Assembly (NCBI RefSeq): GCF_030268685.1
Contig: NZ_BSRQ01000004.1
Location: forward strand, 1-64,000
Origin: Microtetraspora sp. NBRC 13810
Lineage (GTDB): Bacteria > Actinomycetota > Actinomycetes > Streptosporangiales > Streptosporangiaceae
Reading direction: 5' to 3'
Length of the DNA: 64,000 nt
Numbering within the stretch: the first letter of the stretch is position 1; every line of letters begins with the position of its first letter. Below, in pieces: positions 57,328 through 64,000 of this stretch. Below the pieces are notes generated by a model, which did not search any database, had not been told where the DNA came from, and saw only the letters and a program-made list of their open reading frames with translations. The translations under genes were made by a program, and so were the position numbers.

Positions 57328-59088
57328 TCACGAGGCGCGCGTGGCGCCCAGCCGGCCCGCGAGCATCCGCGCGTACGCGCCACCGGCGGCGACGAGTTCC
57401 TCGTGCGTGCCCTGCTCGACGACCCGGCCCGCCTCCATCACCACGATCAGCCCGGCCTCGCGGATCGTGGACAGCCGGTGGGCGATGACGAAACTGGTAC
57501 GGCCACGCCGCAGCGAGGTCATGGCACGCTGCATCAGCATCTCGGTACGGGTGTCCAGGGAACTGGTGGCCTCGTCGAGCACCAGGATCCGCGGATCGGC
57601 GAGGAACGCCCGGGCGATGGTGATCAGCTGTTTCTCACCCGCGCTCAGGTTGCCGCCCTCCTCGTCCAGCACCGTGTCATACCCGCCGGGCAGCGTCCGG
57701 ACGAACCGGTCCAGCCCGGCGGCTTGCGCCGCCTGGACGATGTCCGCGCGGGAGGCGCCGGCCGCGCCGTAGCCGATGTTGTCGGCGATCGTCCCGGCGA
57801 ACAGCCAGATGTCCTGTGGCACCATGCCGGCCAGGCGGCGCAGCTCGGCGCGCGGCATGCGGGCGGTGTCGGCGCCGTCCACGGTGATCCGCCCGCCGGC
57901 CGGCTCGTAGAACCGCATGAGCAGGTTGACCAGGGTCGTCTTCCCGGCCCCGGTCGGCCCGACGATCGCCACCGTCCGCCCCGGCTCGGCCACCAGCGAC
58001 AGGTCCTCGATGAGCGGCGTGCCCGGCTCGTAACGGAAGGACACCCCTTCGAACGCCACCCGCCCGCTCACCGCCCCCGTCCGCTGCTGCTCGGCGGTCT
58101 CGGGATCGGCGGCCTCCTCGTCCTCCTCCAGCAGTTCGAAGACGCGGCGGGCCGAGGCGAGCACCGACTGGACCAGGCCCGCCATGGCGGCCGTCTGGTT
58201 GACCGGCTGGCCGAACTGGTAGCAGTACTGCAGGAACGCCACGATGTCGCCGATGGACAGCGTCCCGGCGGCGGCGCGCAGCCCGCCGATGACGGCGACC
58301 AGCACGTAGTTGAGGTTGACGAGCAGCATCATCGCCGGCCCGATCAGCCCGGACAGGAACTGCGCCCGGAACGCCGCCCGGGTCAGCTCCCGGTTGTGCC
58401 CGGCGAACACCTCCTCCGCCTCGGCCTGCCTGGCGAAGGCCGTGACCAGCGCGTGCCCGGTGTACATCTCCTCCACGTGCGCGTTGAGCCGCCCGGCGGA
58501 GGCCCACTGCCCGGCGAACCCGGGCTGCGCCCGCCGGCCGATCAGCCGGGCCGCCACGACGGAGCAGGGCACCACGACGAGTGACACCAGGGCGAGCAGC
58601 GGCGAGATCCACACCATCATCGCCAGCACGCCCACCAGGGTGAGCACCGCCTGCACCGCGACGCCGAGCACCTGCTGGAGGGTCTGGGCGAGGTTGTCGA
58701 CGTCGTTGGCGGCCCGGGAGAGCACCTCTCCACGCGGGGTGCGGTCGAAGTAGGCGATGGGCAGCCGGGCGAGCTTGCCCTGCACGCGTTCCCGCAGCCG
58801 GAACACCAGCCGCTGCACGATCGCGGCGGTCAGCCGCTGCTGGAGGGCGGCGGCGCAGAACGCGGCCGAACAGCAGGCCGCGGCGGCGGCCAGCGGCCCG
58901 GCCGGCTCGGCGAAGGGGCTCGGGCGGCCGGCGGCGCCGACGACCAGGTCGGTGGCGATGCCGAGCAGCCGCGGCACGGTCACGGTCAGCGCCACCGCGG
59001 CGGCCGCGGACAGCAGCGCGGCGGCGGCGAGCGGCGCCTCGGGCCGCGCCGTGGCGAGCAGCCGCCTGGCCGGACGGACGTCCTTCAT
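57328..59088 (-). CDS. ABC exporter half-transporter, second subunit
   Basis: A 586-residue exporter with six helices and an ATPase. VFRLRERVQGKLARLPIAYF then DRTPRGEVLSRAANDVDNL is the coupling region, Walker A is VGPTGAGKTTLVNLL, and the signature is NLSAGEKQLITIARAF (LSAGE instead of LSGGQ). Walker B is ILVLDEATSSLDTRTE and the switch is AHRLST. The start overlaps the partner's stop by 4 bp. Such pairs form heterodimeric multidrug or siderophore exporters with one degenerate ATP site. Confidence 0.9.
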   Translation of the reverse strand: MKDVRPARRLLATARPEAPLAAAALLSAAAAVALTVTVPRLLGIATDLVVGAAGRPSPFAEPAGPLAAAAACCSAAFCAAALQQRLTAAIVQRLVFRLRERVQGKLARLPIAYFDRTPRGEVLSRAANDVDNLAQTLQQVLGVAVQAVLTLVGVLAMMVWISPLLALVSLVVVPCSVVAARLIGRRAQPGFAGQWASAGRLNAHVEEMYTGHALVTAFARQAEAEEVFAGHNRELTRAAFRAQFLSGLIGPAMMLLVNLNYVLVAVIGGLRAAAGTLSIGDIVAFLQYCYQFGQPVNQTAAMAGLVQSVLASARRVFELLEEDEEAADPETAEQQRTGAVSGRVAFEGVSFRYEPGTPLIEDLSLVAEPGRTVAIVGPTGAGKTTLVNLLMRFYEPAGGRITVDGADTARMPRAELRRLAGMVPQDIWLFAGTIADNIGYGAAGASRADIVQAAQAAGLDRFVRTLPGGYDTVLDEEGGNLSAGEKQLITIARAFLADPRILVLDEATSSLDTRTEMLMQRAMTSLRRGRTSFVIAHRLSTIREAGLIVVMEAGRVVEQGTHEELVAAGGAYARMLAGRLGATRAS

Positions 59089-60830
59089 GCCGCCTCCTCC
59101 TCGGAGTACTGCGATGACACGATCTCCCGGTAGGTGGCGCTGGCGGCCATGAGCTCCTCGTGGGTGCCGGTGGCGGCGACCTTGCCCGCCTCTCTGCCCG
59201 CCTCCAGCACGACGATGCGGTGCGCGTGGCGGACGGTGGCGACCCGGTGGGCGACGATCACGACGGCGGCGCCGGCGGTCTCCGCGGCCAGCGCGGTCAG
59301 CAGCGCCCGCTCGGTGGGCTGGTCCAGCGCGGAGAAGGAGTCGTCGAAGAGGTAGACCAGCGGGCGGGCGACCAGGAGCCTGGCGATGGCCAGCCGCTGC
59401 CGCTGGCCGCCGGAGAAGTTGCCGCCGCCCTGGCTCACCGGGGTGTCCAGGCCGTGCGGCAGCGCCTCGACGAAGCCACGGGCCTGGGCGACCTCCAGCG
59501 CGTGCCACACCTCGGCGTCGCTCGCCTGCGGCCGGCCGTAGCGGAGGTTGGCGGCGAGGGTGCCGGAGAACAGGTAGGCCCGCTGCGGGGCGAGCCCGAC
59601 CGTGCGCACCAGCGCCGCCGGGTCCAGGTCGCGCACGGGGACGCCGTCGACGAGGACGGTTCCGCCGTCGGGGTCGGCCAGCCGGGCGATCAGGTTGAGC
59701 AGGGTCGTCTTGCCGGTCCCGGTGGAGCCGATGATCGCGGTCGTCTCGCCGGGGCGGGCGATGAGGCTCACGCCGTTCAGCACCGGCTGCTGCGCCCCGG
59801 GGTGGGTGTAGACGACGTCGCGGACGGTCAGCAGGGCGCGGGCGGGCGGCGTCGTCACCGGCGGGGCCGGCAGGGCGCGGGCGGTGCGGGTGGCGAGCAC
59901 CTCGCCGATCCGCCGGGCGCTCACCTGGGCGCGCGGGGCGGCCAGCACGGTGAACGTGGCCAGCAGCGCCGAGCCCATGATGAGCGCCAGGTAGTTGAGG
60001 AAGGCGATGAGCGTGCCCGCGGTTCCGGTGCCGGCGCCGACGAGGTGGCCGCCGGACCAGACGGCGGCGACCGCGCCCAGGTTGCCCACCAGCATCCCGG
60101 CGGGGAACATCGTGGCCATCAGCCGGGCGGCCCGCACCGACACCGCGGCCAGCCCGGTGTTGGCCTCGGCGAAGCGGGCGCGCTCGTGCTCCTCGCGGAC
60201 GAACGCCCGGATGACCCGGACGCCGCCGATCTGCTCCCGCAGCACCCGGTTCACCTGGTCCAGCCGGTCCTGCATGGCCGCGAACGGGCCGCGCAACCGG
60301 TACAGGATCACCCCGAGGACGGCGAGCAGCGCGAGCAGGACGGCGGGGATCAGGCCCGAGAGCCGCGGCTCCAGCCCGACGGCTGTCACGATGCCCCCGG
60401 CGAACATCATGACCGGCACCGCCAGGCCGGTCAGCGCCAGGTACAGCAGCGTCTGCACCTGCTGCACGTCGTTGGTGGTCCTGGTGAGCAGGGTGGCGGC
60501 GCCGAAGCGGGCCATCTCGCGGGCCGAGAAGCCAAGGGTCCGTTCGAAGACCCGGGCCCGCAGGTCGCGCCCGACGAAGGCGGCGACCCGGGCGGCGGCG
60601 TATCCGGCGCCCGCCGCGCAGCCCAGCTGGAAGACGACGACGGCGAGCATCACCGCCCCGGCGTCCAGGACGGCGCCGGCGTCCCCCCTGCTCACACCGT
60701 CGTCGATGAGCCGGGCGTTCAGGGTGGGCAGCGACAGCGCCGCGAGGGCCTGCGCCAGTTGCAGCACGGCCACCAGGGCGATCGCCGCCCGGTAGGGGCG
60801 GGCGTGGTCGCGGAGGAGCGCGGTCAGCAC
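59085..60830 (-). CDS. ABC exporter half-transporter, first subunit
   Basis: A 581-residue exporter. Helices lead to MARFGAATLLTRTTNDVQQV, Walker A IIGSTGTGKTTLLNLI, signature NFSGGQRQRLAIARLL, Walker B VYLFDDSFSALDQPTE (FDD rather than the usual LDE, so Asp replaces the catalytic Glu) and AHRVAT. This half therefore has a weakened catalytic site, as in TM287/288-type heterodimers. GTG 60830 follows GAGGG by five bases; an in-frame TTG upstream is less likely. It is divergent from the TetR gene across a long dyad. Confidence 0.9.
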   Translation of the reverse strand: MLTALLRDHARPYRAAIALVAVLQLAQALAALSLPTLNARLIDDGVSRGDAGAVLDAGAVMLAVVVFQLGCAAGAGYAAARVAAFVGRDLRARVFERTLGFSAREMARFGAATLLTRTTNDVQQVQTLLYLALTGLAVPVMMFAGGIVTAVGLEPRLSGLIPAVLLALLAVLGVILYRLRGPFAAMQDRLDQVNRVLREQIGGVRVIRAFVREEHERARFAEANTGLAAVSVRAARLMATMFPAGMLVGNLGAVAAVWSGGHLVGAGTGTAGTLIAFLNYLALIMGSALLATFTVLAAPRAQVSARRIGEVLATRTARALPAPPVTTPPARALLTVRDVVYTHPGAQQPVLNGVSLIARPGETTAIIGSTGTGKTTLLNLIARLADPDGGTVLVDGVPVRDLDPAALVRTVGLAPQRAYLFSGTLAANLRYGRPQASDAEVWHALEVAQARGFVEALPHGLDTPVSQGGGNFSGGQRQRLAIARLLVARPLVYLFDDSFSALDQPTERALLTALAAETAGAAVVIVAHRVATVRHAHRIVVLEAGREAGKVAATGTHEELMAASATYREIVSSQYSEEEAA

Positions 60831-60905
60831 GACGCCCTCACCGCCCGCGGGGCCGGCGGTTTGCGGACATGACAAGGTCCCTTCTGCTGTGTACGGCGTA
60901 TATGG

Positions 60906-60943
60906 CTTGTACAGCGTACGCAGACCAGCGTACGGCGTACAAG
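60906..60943. promoter_or_regulatory. Large TetR operator
   Basis: A 16-bp arm CTTGTACAGCGTACGC (60906-60921) and GCGTACGGCGTACAAG (60928-60943) match at 14 of 16 positions around a 6-bp centre. GTAC-containing half-sites repeat on both flanks (about 60890 and 60955), so several dimers may bind between the exporter and TetR genes. Confidence 0.75.
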
Positions 60944-60986
60944 TCCGATACGATGTACGCGGAACCGGCGGGAGAGAGGCGGCACC

Positions 60987-61700
60987 GTGGAACGGGACGA
61001 GAAGGATCGCGAGTCCATCTGGCAGCGGCTGGAGCGTCCCCGGCCGGCGCCGCGGGTGCAGCTGACCCACGGGCAGATCGCCGACGCCGCCGTGGAGATC
61101 GCCGACGCCGAGGGGCTGGAGGCGGTCTCGATGCGCCGCCTGGCCGACCGCCTGGGCATCGCGACCATGGGCCTGTACCGCTACGTGCGCGGCAGGAACG
61201 ACGTCGTCGAGCTGATGGTGGACCGCGTCTACGGCCAATGGGAGCCCCTCGCGCCGGACGCGGGCTGGCGCGAGGCCCTGGCGGCCGCCGGACGGCAGAT
61301 GCGCCGCATCCGGCTGGCACACCCCTGGCTGACCGAGGCCGGCGCGCCGCTGACGCCCGGCTACGTCGCCTACGCCGACCGGCTGCTGGCCTCCATGTCC
61401 GGCCTCGACCTGGACGAGGACACGAAGTACGCCGTCGTGACCGCCCTCACCTCCTACGTGAGCGGCATCGCCGACGCGCAGATCCACCTGGCCCGGCTGC
61501 TGGCCCGCGAGGGCGTGGCCACCATGGACGAGCTGCGCACCGCCTACGCCCCGCGGATGGCGTGGTTCCTCGACTCCGGCCGCTATCCCGCCTTCGAGCG
61601 CTACATCAGGTCCGGCACCAGGAAGGACGACACCGACTGGCAGTTCGAGCTCGGCCTGGCCGCCGTGCTCGACGGCATCGCGGCCCGGCTCGGCATCTGA
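60987..61700 (+). CDS. TetR-family repressor with TetR_C-type ligand domain
   Basis: A 237-residue regulator from GTG 60987. The HTH is GQIADAAVEIADAEGLEAVS then MRRLADRLGIATMGLYRYVR. The C-terminal part (AHPWLTEAGAPLTPGYVAYA) is the TetR_C-type domain typical of drug-responsive repressors. A preceding Pro/Arg-rich segment (ERPRPAPRVQL) is common in this group. It is divergent from the ABC exporter, which it most likely represses. Confidence 0.9.
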   Translation: MERDEKDRESIWQRLERPRPAPRVQLTHGQIADAAVEIADAEGLEAVSMRRLADRLGIATMGLYRYVRGRNDVVELMVDRVYGQWEPLAPDAGWREALAAAGRQMRRIRLAHPWLTEAGAPLTPGYVAYADRLLASMSGLDLDEDTKYAVVTALTSYVSGIADAQIHLARLLAREGVATMDELRTAYAPRMAWFLDSGRYPAFERYIRSGTRKDDTDWQFELGLAAVLDGIAARLGI

Positions 61701-61714
61701 GCGACATCCTTGAC

Positions 61715-61759
61715 ATGCAGCCAGAAGGCTGCATAAATTTAAGGCAGCCAAACGGCTGC
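61715..61759. promoter_or_regulatory. Double operator of the ArsR-SRPBCC gene
   Basis: ATGCAGCC-AGAA-GGCTGCAT (61715-61734) is a perfect dyad, followed by GCAGCC-AAAC-GGCTGC (61744-61759). The two share the GCAGCC/GGCTGC arms, have centres 27 bp apart and enclose an AT-only stretch. They end 20 bp before the start codon. Confidence 0.75.
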
Positions 61760-61779
61760 ATGTCCGAGGTGGCGGGGGA

Positions 61780-62577
61780 ATGGACGAGGTTTTCAAGGCG
61801 CTGGCCGACGCCAGCCGACGCCGGCTGCTCGACAGGCTCAACGACCGCAACGGCCAGAGCCTGCGCGAACTGTGCGCCGGACTGGACATGGCGCGGCAGT
61901 CCGTCAGCAAGCACCTCACGGTGCTGGAGGCGGCCGGCCTGGTGACCACCGTGTGGCGCGGCCGGGAGAAGCTGCACTACCTCAACGCCGCGCCGATCAA
62001 CGCCATCGCCGAACGCTGGATCGACCGGTACGACCGCGAGCGCGTACGCGCGCTGGCGGACCTGAAGACGGCATTGGAGCACGAACCCATGGGCAACCCC
62101 GAATTCGTCTACACGACCTACATCAACACCACCCCCGAGCGGCTGTGGCAGGCGCTGACCGACCCGGCCTTCACCCGCCGCTACTGGGGGCTCGCCCTGG
62201 AGTCGGACTGGGCCGCCGGCTCGACCATGACCTGGGTGCTGGACGGCGTGACGATCGCCGACCCCGCCCAGGTCGTCCTGGAGTCCGACCCGCCCCGCCG
62301 GCTGTCCTACACCTGGCACACCTTCACCCCCGAGTTCGGCAAGGCCCACGGGTTCGAGGAAGACCTGGTGGCCCGGATGGCCGCCGAGCGCCGCTCGAAG
62401 GTCACCTTCGACATCGAGCCGGCCGGCCCGATCGTCAAGCTGACCGTCGTGCACGACGGCTTCGACCCCGGCAGCGCCGTCCTCGGGCAGGTCGGCACGG
62501 GCTGGCCGCACCTGCTGTCGGACCTGAAGACCCTGCTGGAGACCGGCCAGACCCTGCCCGCCCCGCCCGGCGACTGA
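61780..62577 (+). CDS. ArsR HTH fused to SRPBCC (AHSA1) domain
   Basis: A 265-residue two-domain protein. Residues 1-95 are an ArsR winged helix (VFKALADASRRRLLDRLNDR, DMARQSVSKHLTVLEAAGLV). Residues 105-260 are an AHSA1/SRPBCC lipid- or ligand-binding fold (FVYTTYINTTPERLWQALTD then PAFTRRYWGLALESDWAAGS, and GWPHLLSDLKTLLETG). Usually these are two neighbouring genes; here they are fused, so ligand binding may act directly on DNA binding. A double operator lies just upstream. Confidence 0.88.
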   Translation: MDEVFKALADASRRRLLDRLNDRNGQSLRELCAGLDMARQSVSKHLTVLEAAGLVTTVWRGREKLHYLNAAPINAIAERWIDRYDRERVRALADLKTALEHEPMGNPEFVYTTYINTTPERLWQALTDPAFTRRYWGLALESDWAAGSTMTWVLDGVTIADPAQVVLESDPPRRLSYTWHTFTPEFGKAHGFEEDLVARMAAERRSKVTFDIEPAGPIVKLTVVHDGFDPGSAVLGQVGTGWPHLLSDLKTLLETGQTLPAPPGD

Positions 62578-62585
62578 CCCCCGGC

Positions 62586-63266
62586 TCAGCGCTCGTCCAG
62601 CAGCCCCGCGTCATGCACCAGCAGGGCGATCTGGACGCGGTTGTTCAGCCCCAGCTTGGCCAGGACGCTGGAGACGTGCGTCTTGACGGTGGGCAGCCCG
62701 AGATACAGCCGGGCCGCGATCTCGGCGTTGGAGCGGCCCTCGCCGACCGCGAGGGCCACCTCCCGCTCACGGTCCCCGAGCAGGGCCAGCCGCTCCCGGG
62801 CCTCGGCGCGGCGGCGGTCGCGGCCGCCGTCGGCGACCCGGGCGATGAGCCGCCGGGTGACCGCGGAGGAGAGCACCGGATGCCCCTGGGCCACCCGGCG
62901 CACCGCGGTGACGATCTCCTCCGGCGGGGTGTCCTTCAGCAGGAACCCCGCGGCGCCGGCGCGCAGCGCGCGCAGCACGTGCTCGTCGGCGTCGAAGGTG
63001 GTCAGGATGATGACCTCCGGCGCGTCACGGCGGGCACGCAGCGCCTCGGTGGCGGCCAGACCGTCCATCGAGGGCATCTTGACGTCCATCAGGACCACGT
63101 CGGGGGAGTGCCGCTCCACCAGGGGCAGGACCTCGGTGCCGTCCCCGGCCTGGGCGAGGACGCGCAGGTCCGGGGCGCCGCCCAGCATCATCGCCAGCCC
63201 GGCGCGCACCAGCGGGTCGTCGTCCACCAGGAGCACGCCGACCGCCGGCGGCTGGGAGAGGCTCAT
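62586..63266 (-). CDS. Orphan NarL/LuxR-type response regulator
   Basis: A 226-residue regulator. VLLVDDDP, phospho-Asp in DVVLMDVKMPSMDG, Thr in ILTTFDADE and Lys in FLLKDTP form the receiver; LGDREREVALAVGEGRSNAE then IAARLYLGLPTVKTHVSSVL is the LuxR HTH. No kinase gene adjoins on either side. It is convergent with the ArsR-SRPBCC gene, separated by 8 bp, and divergent from the desulfurase-like gene. Confidence 0.88.
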   Translation of the reverse strand: MSLSQPPAVGVLLVDDDPLVRAGLAMMLGGAPDLRVLAQAGDGTEVLPLVERHSPDVVLMDVKMPSMDGLAATEALRARRDAPEVIILTTFDADEHVLRALRAGAAGFLLKDTPPEEIVTAVRRVAQGHPVLSSAVTRRLIARVADGGRDRRRAEARERLALLGDREREVALAVGEGRSNAEIAARLYLGLPTVKTHVSSVLAKLGLNNRVQIALLVHDAGLLDER

Positions 63267-63372
63267 ACGGCCAGCCTAACCAGGCCGCGCCCCGCGGAAC
63301 GGAAGTCCGGGTGGCACTCGGCACACCTCCTCCCTCTTGTCTGAAATGTCCAGATAGCGGGATGATGTGATC

Positions 63373-64000
63373 ATGAGTTTCGACGTCGCGCGGGTCCGCG
63401 CCATGTATCCCGCCCTCGCCGACGGCCGCGCCTGGCTGGACGCCGCCGCCGGCACCCAGACCCCGCACTCGGTGATCGAGGCGATCGCCGGCGCCTACCG
63501 GGCGGGCATCGGCAACACCCACGGCGCCTTCCCCGCCAGCGCCAGATCCGGCGCCATCGTCACCGAAGCCCGCCAGGCCGTCGCCGACCTGGTGGGCGGC
63601 CAGGCCCAGGGAGTGGTCTTCGGGCCCAACATGACCACCCTCACCTACCGGTTCGCCGCCACGCTGGCCAAGGACTGGGGACCGGGTGACGAGATCGTGC
63701 TGTCCCGCCTGGACCACGACGCCAACGTACGCCCCTGGGTGCAGGCGGCCGAACGCGCCGGGGCACGCGTGCGCTGGGCCGAGGTCGACGTGCCCACCGG
63801 CGAACTACCCGCCACGCAGTACGAGGACCTTCTCGGCGAGCGCACCCGCCTGGTGGCCCTCACCGCCGCCAGCAACGTGCTGGGCACCATGCCCGACGTG
63901 CCGCGCATCACCCGCCTCGCGCACGCCGCCGGCGCCCTCACCTACATCGACGGCGTGCACGCCACCCCGCACAACCCGATCGACGTCACCGCCCTGGGCG
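63373..64000 (+). CDS. Cysteine-desulfurase-like class V aminotransferase, cut by window end
   Basis: 209 residues of the N-terminal part are visible from ATG 63373. FDVARVRAMYPALADGRAWL then DAAAGTQTPHSVIEAI, GGQAQGVVFGPNMTTLTYRF and VLSRLDHDANVRPWVQAAER then ALTAASNVLGTMPDVPRITR and YIDGVHATPHNPID follow the cysteine-desulfurase-like PLP family. In these, D in Y-x-D-G-x-H holds the PLP nitrogen, and the Lys and the active Cys lie farther on, outside the window. Substrate is unknown for this subfamily. It has no paired sulfur acceptor in view. Confidence 0.88.
   Translation, partial: MSFDVARVRAMYPALADGRAWLDAAAGTQTPHSVIEAIAGAYRAGIGNTHGAFPASARSGAIVTEARQAVADLVGGQAQGVVFGPNMTTLTYRFAATLAKDWGPGDEIVLSRLDHDANVRPWVQAAERAGARVRWAEVDVPTGELPATQYEDLLGERTRLVALTAASNVLGTMPDVPRITRLAHAAGALTYIDGVHATPHNPIDVTALG

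Overview
The window is a GC-rich stretch with GTG/TTG starts, tightly packed ATGA/GTGA-coupled operons, F420/PPOX-type flavoproteins, NarL-type two-component systems and ECF sigma factors carrying SnoaL tails. This is the style of a filamentous actinomycete chromosome. Streptosporangiales-like is my guess from overall protein flavour; it is not proven by any marker gene here. No rRNA, tRNA or CRISPR array was seen.

Region 1-4.4 kb is a gene graveyard: an amino-acid permease stub, a frameshifted HIT protein, serine-recombinase, Tn3-transposase and tyrosine-recombinase fragments and a broken hemerythrin gene, with an acyltransferase and a PadR regulator still intact. 4.4-11.2 kb is a metal/metalloid island. 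A FetAB-like ABC transporter is divergent from a chromate operon (split ChrB plus ChrA). An arsenic cluster follows: arsR-aquaporin-arsC-arsN1 on one strand and arsI on the other, around a shared operator. 11.2-12.6 kb holds Tn3 and MerR remnants and a HTH/coiled-coil regulator preceded by helically phased GGACA repeats.

12.6-31.5 kb carries regulator/enzyme pairs. These are TetR with an imine-reductase-like enzyme, AraC, two LuxR-type two-component systems (one facing a three-gene ABC-2 transporter operon), an ECF41-type sigma factor with its own promoter signature, an ArsR-CDF metal exporter pair, PadR with a membrane protein, MarR facing an MFS gene that lacks two helices, and HxlR. 31.5-45 kb is detoxification and stress: haloalkane dehalogenase, hemerythrin, several FMN/F420-type proteins, an aldo/keto reductase, a quinone oxidoreductase, a second SnoaL-tailed ECF sigma, a C-terminally truncated DnaE polymerase and a WYL regulator.

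45-52.2 kb holds a third two-component system and a likely secondary-metabolite cluster: MFS exporter, ArsR regulator, cyclodipeptide synthase of the NYH type and a CYP121-like P450. 52,355-55,553 is a complete Tn3-family insertion, with 37-bp terminal inverted repeats and a 5-bp TGGAC target duplication. Its transposase is broken and it carries a Nudix gene and half of a tyrosine recombinase. 55.6-64 kb ends with a CTP-synthase-like amidotransferase, LysR, a heterodimeric ABC exporter under a TetR with a large dyad, an ArsR-SRPBCC fusion with a double operator, an orphan response regulator and the start of a cysteine-desulfurase-like gene that runs off the window.
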